Shown here piece after piece: positions 46,961-55,849 of a stretch of DNA of 64,000 bases; the stretch's first letter is position 1; each line of letters begins with the position of its first letter. Source of the stretch: Heloderma charlesbogerti. Taxonomy: Eukaryota > Chordata > Lepidosauria > Squamata > Helodermatidae. Location of the stretch: NCBI GenBank assembly GCA_026122225.1, contig JANEZZ010001895.1, forward strand, positions 496,001 through 560,000. The letters run 5' to 3'. Made by a program: the position numbers and the translations under genes. The notes beneath the pieces are model-generated. The model searched no databases and was not told the DNA's origin. It saw nothing but the letters and a program-made list of their open reading frames with translations.

Positions 46961-47164
46961 CAACATTTCCCAAAATCTCAATTCCTTGGGCCTCCGACAC
47001 AGTTCCAATTGTCTGGAGGGACATCTGGTAGTTCAAACTCTGTTTTACTGGCAATTGCACTATAATTTGGTCTTCTCAAAAGAAGATTTCGGCTTGCAAC
47101 TTTATTAACAAATCTCGCCTCAGGAGAGCGATTGGGCAGGCAGGCGAAATGACAAACGCATGCT

Positions 47165-47413
47165 CTAAACAATTTCCTTCAACCTTCGTGAGGAGGGGCT
47201 TACACACCAGCAGCCTGGCCTTCTTCCTTCTATCCCTTCGACAGTCACATACTTTCCACTGTCCTTAGTAGAAGGAGGTCTCACGGGGATCATGGAAAAG
47301 GTGGCTCTAGTGTCCACCAGAGCCTCATAGTCTCTGACACCAACCCTTATCTTTGCCACAGGATCTTTTGGGGCATTTACTCGAAGGGCAGTGGCCTTAG
47401 ATCCTGGTCCCCT
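47165..47413 (-). pseudogene. pro: pro: aspartic protease remnant
   Basis: In frame with gag across a single stop at 47414-47416, the reading gives a retroviral aspartic protease segment with 'EALVDTRATFSMI'. The active-site triad Asp-Thr-Gly has become Asp-Thr-Arg. The rest of the protease and the start of RT (46960-47165) are disturbed by frameshifts. Confidence 0.75.
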
Positions 47414-49902
47414 TCAGCTAGATTCTTCCCCAGACGCGTCTGCCTTCATTTGGTGACTCTTTGGATCTTTCTTTTCACCCTTCAATTTAGGGCAGTGTCT
47501 CTTCCAATGTCCCTTCTCTAAACGATATGCACATTCATCAAATCCCAACCGGGGATTCTTTTTCTTCTTGCCCCCCTCACCTCAGGCTCCCTTAGCGGAG
47601 AACTAGTTCTTCCCGCTGCCTCCCAGTGCTGCGGCTAGCAGCGCCATTTGCTTAGTCCCTCGTTTCTCTTCTCACGTTTCTTGTACCCACTCCCTGTTGC
47701 TATATACTTTATAGGCTATTTCTACTAACTTGGCAAGAGGCTTGCCTTGCCCCCCTTCAACCTTTTGGAGCTTACATCTAATGTCAGGGGCTGCCTGTCC
47801 GATAAACAGTACATTTACCATGCACTGCTCAGGGGGAGCTTCAGGGTCCATGTCGCTGAACTTTTTAAAGGCCTCAAACAGCTGCTCTAAGAAGGCAGAG
47901 GGCAATTCGTCTTTACCCTGGTGGACTTCGTAGCGTTTTGACAAATTTGTCACTCGGGGGACTGCCTTTCCCATCGCCTCTATGATTACACTTAGGTATG
48001 TCTCATGGCACCTTCTACCTGTCAGGGTGGTGAGGTTCCATTTCCTCTCTAGGTTGGGGGCCTCTCTAGGGCAGATTTCTTGGGCGTTTTGTCCTTGCCC
48101 TACTCTATCTTTGGCAATCCTACCGGCTGCACCCAAGACTGTCCGTCTTTCTTCGGAAGTCAACAGGGTGTGTAACATCATTTGCACATCTGCCCACATA
48201 GGGCGATGGGTTTGTCCTACGGACCGAAACAGGTTTTGCATTCTTTCGGGATCCTCCCTATAGGAGGGGTTTTGGTTCTTCCAATTGAACAGGTCAGACT
48301 AGGGATGTATGAAAGTCACTTACCTTTTCGACGAGGTGATTCGCAGTGCGGGGGAGGCGCTCCGCATCTCCCCCCGAAAGCCTTCTCCGGCTGGCTGTGC
48401 TCTGCGGAGATTCCACAGAGCCGCTGGCCAGGGCCGCCCACAGCCAGACATCCAGCCGCTGGGCAGCCTTCCTTCCGGAAGAAAAAAAAAACCTCCACGT
48501 ACGCAAATGGCGGTGGCTATGGCGGCCACCATTTGCGTTCCCTTGTTTTCACAGTTTTAGCTTACGTAAATATTTACGTAAGCTATTACGGCGAAAAAAA
48601 GGGCAATGCAAATGGCGTAGTGGGCGCCATTTGCGTTCCTTTTCCCCCCGCCATTTTAGCCTACGTAAATATTTACGTAAGCTATTACCGCGGGAAAAAA
48701 AGGAACGCAAATAGCGCCCACTACGCTATTTGTGTTGCCCTTTTTTTCGCCATAGTAGCTTACGTAAATATTTACATAGGCTAAAACTGCGAAAAAAAGG
48801 GAACACAAATGGCTGGGCAGCCTTTTGCGTACGTGGGGTTTTTTTCCCCTTGGCTTGCCATGATAGGCTATGTAAATACTTACGTAGCCTATCACAGCAA
48901 AGGGCAGATGGCAATTGCGGCCACAGCAGCTGGTCAAAAGACCAGCTGCTGCTGGAGCTGCCACCGCCGCCGCTGTCCGGAACATCTGCCCCAGGTAAGC
49001 CTCATCCCGGGGGGAATCCATGGGGGGGTGGAGGGGCAGGCCGTTCCGCCACAGATTTCGGGGGGTCGAATGCCAGTGCATTCGGCCTTACTGAAATCCA
49101 TGGCGGAATTCTCTGCCATCCCTAGGTCAGACATGGTGAAAGGGACATAGACAAATGTGGCATGTCTGTTTGAATTCGGAATTTCCTGCATGGGGCACTG
49201 GTGCTGGGGGTCTGGGTTTCGAGTGGCTCGTGGCTTCGCTGGGGGGGGAGTAAGCCAATAGGAGCTTTGGCCCCTTGGTGCCAGGCTGTTGCTCCGAAGG
49301 ATGGTCGGTTGTGGAGTCAGAAGCAGCAGCTGCTGGGGCACTGGCACCTCCTTCTACATAGTAGGGAGGTGGGTTTTGTCCCGGGGGAGGCACGGCATAT
49401 CTCTCGGTTGGCGAGGGGGATTGGCTCGGGGCCGGGGACTGGTGTTGGTTCTGACCGGGGGGTGGTCGTTGTTCTCTTAGACCCTGTGTCAAATCCATCT
49501 CGTCCTTACTTTCTAAGATTGGCTTCTTCCCCTGCCCACTTTTCCTTGCCTTTCCAGGGCCCATGGCCAACATCTGCTTGCACATTTCCCCCTTACATTT
49601 CTTTATCCAGGGAGGGTTATCTAATCTAACACACAGCTTAACCATGAATCTATATAAGGATATTGGTCCCAGTGATTATCATTTACAACAACAGTGTGCA
49701 CTTTTCCATCCATGGCTTCATTAAAAGATCCGATGTCTGGCCAATTAACACCAAATGTTGTCCACTCTAATTGACAAAGAGTGGTTAACCATCCTTTTGA
49801 CATTTCGGTGCCATAATCACCCTTAAACCTGCTAAAGTTCTTTAGCATGCATCCCAGTGGGGATGGAGAGTTTTCGATTCGGGAGCTACCCAAGCCCATC
49901 AT
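47414..49902 (-). pseudogene. gag: gag remnant, interrupted by a DNA transposon
   Basis: The start is at 49897-49902 (two ATGs); the second gives MGLGSS, a myristoylation-type N-terminus. The matrix domain covers about 49640-49899 ('CQLEWTTFGVNWPDIGSFN'), a proline-rich region about 49180-49560, and the capsid resumes at 48299 with 'SDLFNWKNQNPSYREDPERM' and runs to about 47670. One zinc knuckle lies at 47492-47532, in which the second Cys of C-X2-C-X4-H-X4-C is Arg. Gag ends in TGA at 47414-47416, in frame with pro. The 825-bp hAT-like element sits at the start of capsid. A frameshift lies near the matrix/proline-rich boundary. Confidence 0.85.
48300..49124. mobile_element. TAGGGATG-family hAT-like element (825 bp) in gag
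   Basis: Ends TAGGGATGTATGAA and TCTGCCATCCCTA, with perfect 8-bp duplications ggtcagac (48292-48299 and 49125-49132). Gag readings on either side meet at the duplication, which proves insertion. The interior is a ladder of palindromes: four copies of a module centred on TACGTAAATATTTACGTA at about 48559-48584, 48658-48683, 48757-48782 and 48864-48891, alternating with 'gcaaatggcg...cgccatttgc' palindromes. No transposase. Two further copies of the family are at 54322-55057 and 57825-58223. Confidence 0.85.
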
Positions 49903-49967
49903 GTTCTATGTCTCTCCTCGGACCTATGTGCCGAGGCTAACCTTCTTTCGTGACAAACTTCCCTCCT

Positions 49968-50060
49968 TGGTGATTCTAGTGGGACTCGAACTCACAATCC
50001 CCAAGACTTTCGACAATACAATGAACACAAGGCAATCGAATACTCACTGCTCCAGCGACC
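49968..50060 (-). other. tRNA-like sequence in provirus leader
   Basis: On the viral strand a 93-base stretch ends 'gtgagttcgagtcccactag' then 'aatcacca', resembling a tRNA T-arm with B-box (agttcgagtcc) and a CCA end. The 5' part has only a weak A-box match (tggagcagtgag) and the acceptor stem does not pair well. It may be a retro-inserted tRNA piece or chance. It is in the wrong orientation to be a primer-binding site. Confidence 0.3.
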
Positions 50061-50235
50061 CCAGCGCCCTCTTCTGGACTGCACAGCCTGGGTGACTCAT
50101 CTACTGGATTTAACCTCCCGGGTGTCCAGACTCACGTTCCCAGCTCCGTGGCAGACTCCAAAGTCGTCTGGTGTGCACTTCACGGATGCCTTTGCCAGTC
50201 TTGTCATCCGACCCCAGGGTGGTCCAACGGCTTTG

Positions 50236-50253
50236 CTCCTGACTAGCTCCCCA
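50236..50253 (-). promoter_or_regulatory. Possible tRNA-Pro-type primer-binding site
   Basis: On the viral strand tggggagctagtcaggag lies just after the LTR. It resembles the proline primer-binding site used by many gammaretroviruses (tgggggctcgtccggg), with a few substitutions. Confidence 0.45.
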
Positions 50254-50258
50254 GAAAT

Positions 50259-50714
50259 TGTTGCACAAATGGCTAGTTTTGTCCCCTGGAGGCTAGTCCA
50301 ATTTGCCCCAAGGAGAAGAGTCACACCGCAGGCTCGATCCAACTTAGTTTTTATTGTTTTGCAAAACAGGTCAGCAAAGGAGCTATTGCTCAAAGCAAGG
50401 CTGGCCCCGGGCAACGCCCGAGGCAACACAGATAGGTTCTGTAGAAAAAGGACCTCTTTCTAATTGGTCAACATATCTCGCACCAAGTTGCTTATCTTAT
50501 ATACATATAAGGCAAGGTATAGATGCTTGAAGCATTGTTTGCCCACCCCTCATAGCAACAGGGTCTGTGGTCATGCTAAAACAAGCGGAAGTAATGGCAC
50601 CTTAGTTGGCTCAGTTAATACAGTGTCAGCTAATACATCGCACAACTGTTAGCATAGTGTCAGCTAATGCATCACGCGGCTGTTAATACAGTGTCAGCTA
50701 ATGCATCAATCGCA
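50259..50714 (-). repeat. Proviral 5' LTR
   Basis: Roughly 455 bp from a viral-sense TG at 50714 to a CA near 50259. It contains three 34-bp direct repeats in U3, a TATA-like box (about 50495-50510, reverse strand) and AATAAA (50350-50355, reverse). The exact 3' edge is uncertain by a few bases. No partner LTR is in the window. Confidence 0.65.
50612..50713 (-). promoter_or_regulatory. Three tandem 34-bp U3 repeats
   Basis: Units at 50612-50645, 50646-50679 and 50680-50713 share 'gtgtcagctaat' and 'catc' and differ at a few positions. Tandem U3 repeats act as enhancers in many gammaretroviruses, so an enhancer role is inferred. Confidence 0.7.
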
Positions 50715-50795
50715 ACCCTATATGTGTCTCCTCAGAAGTAAATTTTATTGGCTTCAGTAAGGATTACTCCAAAGTAAGTGGATACAGGATACCAA
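50712..50795. repeat. Short CAATCCTATAC-class element next to the LTR
   Basis: 'gcaaccctatatgtgtctcctcagaagtaaa' ... 'tactccaaagtaagtggatacagg', abutting the LTR edge. Confidence 0.5.
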
Positions 50796-51000
50796 CCAAA
50801 GTCTCACTGACCTCAAGGGGTGTGGAACCTCTTTCAACCCGAAGTCCAAATCCCATTCTGGAGAAGCTCTCAGTGCAGTGGTGGGCAGGGCCAAAGGCAA
50901 AAAGGGCCAAAATCCCCCAGATACTAGAATATTTCAGTTTAAAGCTCTTACTGCCAGTTACTGCCAGAAATGAGCCTTAGGAGGGCCATTTCAGCCTTTT

Positions 51001-52002
51001 AGGGCACAATCCTATCCAGATAGGCAGCCACCTCCAAACTAGGAGGCAACTGCCTATCCAAAGCAGGGCAGGAGAAGCATGGAGGGGATCGTTCCCTCCT
51101 GCCCTGCATTTTCGGCTAGACAGCCAATTGTGGCTGTCTAGCCATGGGAGGGCAGAGCAGGGGAGGAGGCTGCTGTATGACACATTGGATGTGTCATACA
51201 GGCATTTCCGCCCTCTCCACCCCAGAACATCCCCAGCCACGCCCCTTTTTGGCCGCTCCGTGCTCCTCTTGCGAGCATGGAGGACCTGTCAGGAGCGCCC
51301 TAGCTGCCTCTTGCAGTCCCTTCCAATAGCCAACTCAGGACACAGACGATGAGGATTCTTTCCAAGGCTTTACTCTTTTGTTACTTTATGACTCCTTCAG
51401 ATACTAATCACTAGCGACTAAGCAAAGAACAGCACTGGGGAAAGATAGCAGAGTAGCCTAAGCTCCAGGTAAGGCAGTTGGTCCCCGTTTGAAGGGGAAC
51501 CATGGGAAGACCCTGCACTTATGGGCTAGGGAGAGATCCTCCCTCTTTCCCTTGGGTCCTCGGGACGTGACCGTTGTCTGAGCGCCAAACGAGCACTATG
51601 CCTCCTTTCCGCGCCCTCCATCTGTCGTCGCTCCCTGCATCTGCGCCAAGTGTCCAGCAAGCCCCCCTCCAGCACGCTCTCACTGCCAGGGTCACTATGT
51701 ATCCCAGGAATGCTGGCAGGAGAAATCTCTGCCAGCTGCTGTGCTTGTGAAAGATGAGCGAGCTCCTCTCCCACGGATTGCTGTTCCTCCTCAGAATCAG
51801 AACTGCTGTGGGGCTCTATGGCCTCAGTTTCCACCCTGACAGGACCGGGCTGTTCCATGCTGCCTCCGAGGCAGCACGGAAGTGGAGGGAGGTTGGTTCT
51901 CCAGGAACCAACCTCGGAGCGCGGGCCCCAAGGTCGATTCCCGGAAAACAAGATATCCTATGGCCATCTAGCTGCTGTCTAGCAGTCATAGGATTGCTCC
52001 CT
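51001..52002. mobile_element. GGGTGCAATCC-type element, middle layer
   Basis: Starts agggcacaatcctatcc and ends tcataggattgctccct. It contains the family's 'tggctgtctagcca' palindrome, 'tatgacacattggatgtgtcatac' block and 'gttggttctccaggaaccaac' block, as in 56764-57186. Split by the LTR at 51287-51841. The related uninterrupted sequence at 53493-53510 shows the empty site. Confidence 0.7.
51287..51841 (-). mobile_element. Solo LTR, Ty3/Gypsy-like, innermost layer
   Basis: 555 bp starting TGTCAGG and ending CCTGACA, with exact 5-bp duplications ggacc (51282-51286 and 51842-51846). On the reverse strand it contains an open stretch rich in Ser/Glu ('SSSDSEEEQQSVGEEL') starting near the 5' side, then an AGTAAAGCC polyadenylation-like site and a U5 ending 'gcgctcctgaca'. 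TG..CA ends and a 5-bp duplication define an LTR. Gypsy assignment follows its resemblance to known lizard LTRs and is tentative. Confidence 0.75.
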
Positions 52003-52159
52003 CCAAATGGAGGGAAAAACTGCACAAAATCCAAGAAACCACCAAATGATTGGTGGTCAAGGAAAACAGGATGGAGCCAGGGAAAGGGGCATGGCCTCCT
52101 GGAGCACTCTGGAGGGACAGATTTGGCTCCCAGGCCTGAGGTTCTGCACCCCTGCACTA

Positions 52160-53300
52160 TTGGACTGCAGCCCACATCTTAAGCGTCTGCCTTTGCAAAG
52201 TTTCATACCCTCCTGTCTTGCCTATTTAATAAGCACAGTCCTTTCCCCCTACCTATGGGCTGGAACCAGCAAAACCTCCCATCAACCAAAGGGCTCCTTT
52301 TGACCCAGCAGAGTTTTTCCACTGGCTGGACAGGGGAGGAGGTGGTCTTTGGTGATTCCCCCCACCCCCCGCAGTCCCCTGCACTCTGGGAATTTACTTT
52401 GGAGTGCTAGGGAACCCTCCAGAATAGTAATGCAGGTGGTGCTTGGGGCTGCAGAAGGAGGGGCAATCAGTGAAAATCACCTTCCCCCACCCTTCCGCCA
52501 GTGGGAGCATTCTGAGCAGACATCTGCTGAGGGATGCTCCCACCCATGGGATAAAACTCCGGATCCAACCAAAGGTGTGAAAGGTGCCAGTAATACTGCC
52601 TGTATCTACATGGGCAAGCCAGTCTTTCGACCTGGATTTAACCATTCTGCTACTCTGAACTGAATGTTAAGATTCTAATAATATGAATAGCTTGGAAATA
52701 AAGTTTGTGTGGCAAGACAAATGTGATAATTTATTTCATCCACGTGCAGAAAAATGTGCTTTCAGCTGTAGGGAAAACTATGGAGAAGTTTTGCTATGTT
52801 TGTCATCAAACTTGGGTTCCATAGGACCTGAGGGCAGCTCTAGCTAACTACGGAAAGTAACTGACCCTCTTTAGATGTTTATGCACATTACACTATTCCT
52901 CTTGCTTTGCCAATTCATCAGCTATTGGGGCTGAGTCAGGTCCAGTCTGGTCAGAACTTTCACTCTCCTGACTCAATCTCATTTATGCTGGTGGTTTGGA
53001 TTATGTGACACACCGATGTGTCGTGCAGCTAGACCTTCTGGCCTCCCTTTGTAATAACACCCCTCCTCCTGCTTCTCCCTGATATACATATCTGTCAAGT
53101 CAGAATAACATTGCATGCATGTGACTAGGTGGACTCTGGCCCACAAAAGCTTATGCTGCCATAAATCTGCTAGCCACAGGTCTCTTTCTCTTTTACAACT
53201 GACACAAGGTTTGGGAAGGGACAGGCCTGCTAGCAGATCTCGAACCACGTTTGTTCCGGATAGTATTTCAGTGTAGCCCCCCGCCCGCCCCTTTGGTTAT
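52160..53300. other. No gene; one dispersed repeat end
   Basis: About 53090-53200 has the 'cccacaaaagcttatgctgcc' block of the repeat at 9968-10078. The rest is unassigned. Confidence 0.4.
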
Positions 53301-53309
53301 TTCAATGTA

Positions 53310-53600
53310 AAACCGGGGTGGGGAACCTCTTTCAGCCTGCGGGCCTGATTCAGTTCTGGAGGCACTATTAGGGGCTGCATTCCAGTGGTGGGCATAGCCA
53401 AAGGCAAAACAGAACAAGGCCAAAATACAAACATACCAGCATATTGTAGCTTCAAGCTCTTCCTGCCAGCAGCTAAGCCTTAGGAGAGGCACTTCAACCT
53501 TTTACAATGGGGAAAAAACTGCAGAAAAGCTAGGAAGTCACCAAATAATCAGTGGTTGGGAGAAAGGGGGTGGGGCCTGAAGCCCGAATCAGCCTCCGTC
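53310..53600. mobile_element. 'ggggtggggaacctc' element, uninterrupted relative
   Basis: Same blocks as 50815-52154 ('cagtggtgggcatagccaaaggc', 'gccttaggagaggcacttcaacc') running straight through the point where the other copy carries an insertion ('ccttttacaatgggg', 53493-53510). Confidence 0.55.
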
Positions 53601-54000
53601 AGTAGCCATGGCTGTAAACAAAATGCACTCGAGTGGTGGGTTAGGAACAGACTTTTACTGGAGATATAACAAAGTTACATCTCAAGGTAAGTTTGGTGAG
53701 GTCAGCCCCACGATCAGCATCCCTTGCACAAGGAAGAAGGAAAAAGAATGAGAAAGTAGAGGGGGGAGACAAGGAAAAGGCAGAAGGACCTCCCAGAGAT
53801 CCCCTCCCATCTCACTCAGGTCCATATTAACCCTTCAAGTTCAGGTTAAGGAACTCATGGCCCTAGTCCCTCCAACAGGGCCAGAGGATGGGGCAGTCTG
53901 GGGAACCCAGGAAGGATAGACTGGGACCACAGAAGGGCCAGTTTTGGTCTAAAAAACAAGTAAGCAACATTGCCAATAGGGACCAGAAAAAACAGCTGTA
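53601..54000. other. No gene recognised
   Basis: Unassigned. Confidence 0.4.
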
Positions 54001-54003
54001 AGG

Positions 54004-54265
54004 CTGGAAAGCAAAAAAGAAACAGCTGCACCAATTGAATCTCCAACGTGTTTTGACACTTGGTCTTTATCAAGGGAAAAACTCTTGGAGATTCTTTTGG
54101 AGGATTCCCCCTCCCTTGCTTCTTCCAGAGAAGACTCAAAGAAACAAGGGAGAGGGAATCCTCCAAAAGAATCTCCAAGAGTTTTTCCCTTGATAAAGAC
54201 CAAGTGTCAAAACATGTTGGGGATTCAATTGGTGCAGCTGTTTCTTTTTTGACTTTGCTTTCCAG
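54004..54265. repeat. 262-bp near-perfect palindrome
   Basis: The arms 54004-54120 and about 54139-54265 are inverse copies of each other, from ctggaaagc at the left to gctttccag at the right. There are about four mismatches and one 6-bp difference (gactttgctt side). The centre 'tcttccagagaag' is itself a small hairpin. Similar open frames on both strands simply reflect the palindrome. A foldback element or a recently formed inverted duplication; no family recognised. Confidence 0.8.
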
Positions 54266-54321
54266 TTTTCATTCCCAAGTCCTGATGTAAAATCAAGCAT
54301 ATCTATTCTGTGCCTGTCAAA

Positions 54322-54719
54322 TAGGGATGTCGGAGAAATCTGCCACAGAAACAAAGACATTCAGATTTTTATGAATCCGACCCATGGATTCCGCAGCGGA
54401 CTGCCCCCCCCCCCATTAGGTGAATTCCGTGGACTTGCGGACCAGTTTTCTAACCTTTGGGAACATTGAGCAAATTTTATTATAGAAAAATACACGAAAT
54501 TTTAAAAACTGGCCAAAAATGTGCATTTCCCCCATAGACTAAAGTGTGAAAATACACATTTTGGAGGAATTTGCATATTTTTGTGCATCTGTGCAATGCA
54601 AATTTACACCCATTTGGAAATTTTTAAAAATCCAATTCCGTTGATGGGAGGACAACGGAATGAAAAGCAGCTGACAATCCACAAACCACAGAAGGAACGG
54701 TTTTTACACCATCCATACA

Positions 54720-54750
<31 letters not shown>

Positions 54751-55057
54751 CAGTCGTTCAGTCATGTCCGACTCTTCGTGAACCCATGGACCATAGCACG
54801 CCAGGCCTTCCTGTCCTGCGCGCTCTCCCGGAGTGTGCTCAAGTTCATATTCATTGCATCGGTGATACTATCTAGCCATCTCATCCTCTGCCGTCCCCTT
54901 CTCCTTTTGCCTTCAGTCTTTCCCAGCATCAGGGTCTTTTCCAGAGAGTTTTCTCTTCGCATTAGGTGGCCAAAATATTTCAGCTTCAGCTTCAATATCT
55001 GTCCTTCCAATGAGCACTCAGGGTTGATTTCCTTTAGGAAATCCATACACATCCCTA
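54322..55057. mobile_element. TAGGGATG-family hAT-like element, split by BovB
   Basis: Ends TAGGGATGTCGGAG and ATACACATCCCTA. The 8-bp duplications ctgtcaaa (54314-54321) and ctatcaaa (55058-55065) match at 7 of 8. Removing the BovB insert leaves about 406 bp, close to the 399-bp copy at 57825-58223. Shares 'ggattccgcagcgg' and 'gaattccgtgg' type blocks with that copy. Confidence 0.8.
54723..55040 (-). mobile_element. BovB LINE copy 5, 3' fragment
   Basis: 318 bp, reverse strand, with ten TTG units at its tail and an exact 12-bp duplication atccatacacat (54711-54722 and 55041-55052). It lies inside the TAGGGATG-family element, so it is younger than that element. Confidence 0.93.
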
Positions 55058-55065
55058 CTATCAAA

Positions 55066-55650
55066 TACTGGAGCATGCTTTCATCCTTTTTCTGAAAGGG
55101 TCTCTAAGTTATTTCACGCATTACACATCCACGGACTAAGGCTTGCCACTAAGCGCACATTCAGCAGGGGAGCTGCAGCCAATTGTGCCTTCCAGACAGG
55201 TGCACCTGCATGTTAGATGTGTCTCCAAACACACAATTGTCATTTTCACATTCTCCTTTTTTAGGTGTACACAATGTGATGTATGCACACTCAAAAATGT
55301 AGCGTGTGAAACAGCCCTTTAGGAAACCTGGAAAAACTCAATCTCTGTGTTAGATGTACACTTTGCCAGATCTTCTCTGACCAATGTCAGTTGCCTAAAC
55401 TTAAGGTGAACAAGTGCTGTGTGGTGTTTAATTATCTCACTAAATGTTTCTTATGGAAGTATATTTCTGATTTATCTATTTTGTAGACATCTAAGCTAAA
55501 ATATATTTTTTTTAAATCCCTGCATACAATACTTCCAACATGATTTATTGTTGGAATATAGGCAACCAGCAGAGGGCGCACAAGTGACTGTGTCCAATAA
55601 GCCATGATGTGTCCCTTGCTGGGCTTCCAGTGAGGCTCTCAAAGTGATAA
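55066..55650. other. No gene recognised
   Basis: Unassigned. Confidence 0.4.
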
Positions 55651-55658
55651 ACCTCTTA

Positions 55659-55773
55659 GAGTGCAATCCTATGCATGTTTAGACAAAAAAAGAGTCCTAC
55701 AATTCCCAGCATTCCCCAGCCAGCTGTAATTATAGGGGGGGTTTTCTGTCTAAACATGCATAGGATTGCACCT
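55659..55773. mobile_element. ~115-bp palindromic GGGTGCAATCC element, TTA duplication
   Basis: gagtgcaatcctatgcatg ... 'caattcccagcattccccagc' ... gcataggattgcacct, with TTA at 55656-55658 and 55774-55776. A short-class element begins immediately after the right TTA. Confidence 0.7.
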
Positions 55774-55776
55774 TTA

Positions 55777-55845
55777 GGTTACAATCCTATACACTCTTAC
55801 CTGGGAGTACTTCCCATTGAACTCAATGGGACTTAGATTGCCAAT
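55777..55845. repeat. Short CAATCCTATAC-class element abutting the previous one
   Basis: 'ggttacaatcctatacactc', 'ctgggagtacttcccattg' and 'aactcaatgggacttag'. It shares the TTA at 55774-55776 with its neighbour. Confidence 0.55.
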
Positions 55846-55849
55846 GTTT

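Larger units (their letters stand above)
39884..50714 (-). mobile_element. Gammaretrovirus-like endogenous provirus, truncated and disrupted
   Basis: Reverse-strand class I provirus in the order LTR, leader, gag, pro, pol, env. Evidence: an MLV-like Gag start with a myristoylation signal, capsid region, a single-knuckle nucleocapsid, an in-frame stop between gag and pro, RT with YVDD, RNase H, an integrase with a GPY-type C-terminus, and an env surface fragment. Only the 5' LTR (50259-50714) is present. No copy of it was found at the env end, so the 3' part is deleted. A CR1 (41746-44867) and a hAT-like element (48300-49124) are inserted. Many stops and frameshifts make all genes inactive. 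Old but recognisable. Confidence 0.9.
50815..52154. mobile_element. 'ggggtgtggaacctc' element, outermost layer of a triple nest
   Basis: Ends 'caaggggtgtggaacctc' and 'gaggttctgcacccctg' are inverted. Internal blocks ('gtggtgggcagggccaaaggc', 'accaccaaatgattggtgg') are shared with 53310-53600. The middle (51001-52002) is a later insertion, absent from the 53.3-kb copy. Probably a non-autonomous hAT-like element; no duplication was recognised. Confidence 0.55.

Noticed and set aside
48559..48891. CRISPR-like regular repeats
   Set aside because: Regular spacing is present, but the units are palindromic modules of a DNA transposon in a vertebrate genome, with repeated rather than unique spacers.
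48182..49081. Open frames with repeated 'YVNIYVSYY' peptides
   Set aside because: They are translations of the palindromic 99-bp modules in the inserted DNA element, in several frames and both strands, not a repeat protein.
49966..49985. tggtgattctagtgggact as a primer-binding site
   Set aside because: It reads as tRNA 3'-end complement on the forward strand, but the provirus is on the reverse strand, so the orientation is wrong. A better candidate lies at 50236-50253.
53855..54360. Similar proteins ('MVFIKGKTLGDSFGG') on both strands
   Set aside because: A direct consequence of the 262-bp palindrome.
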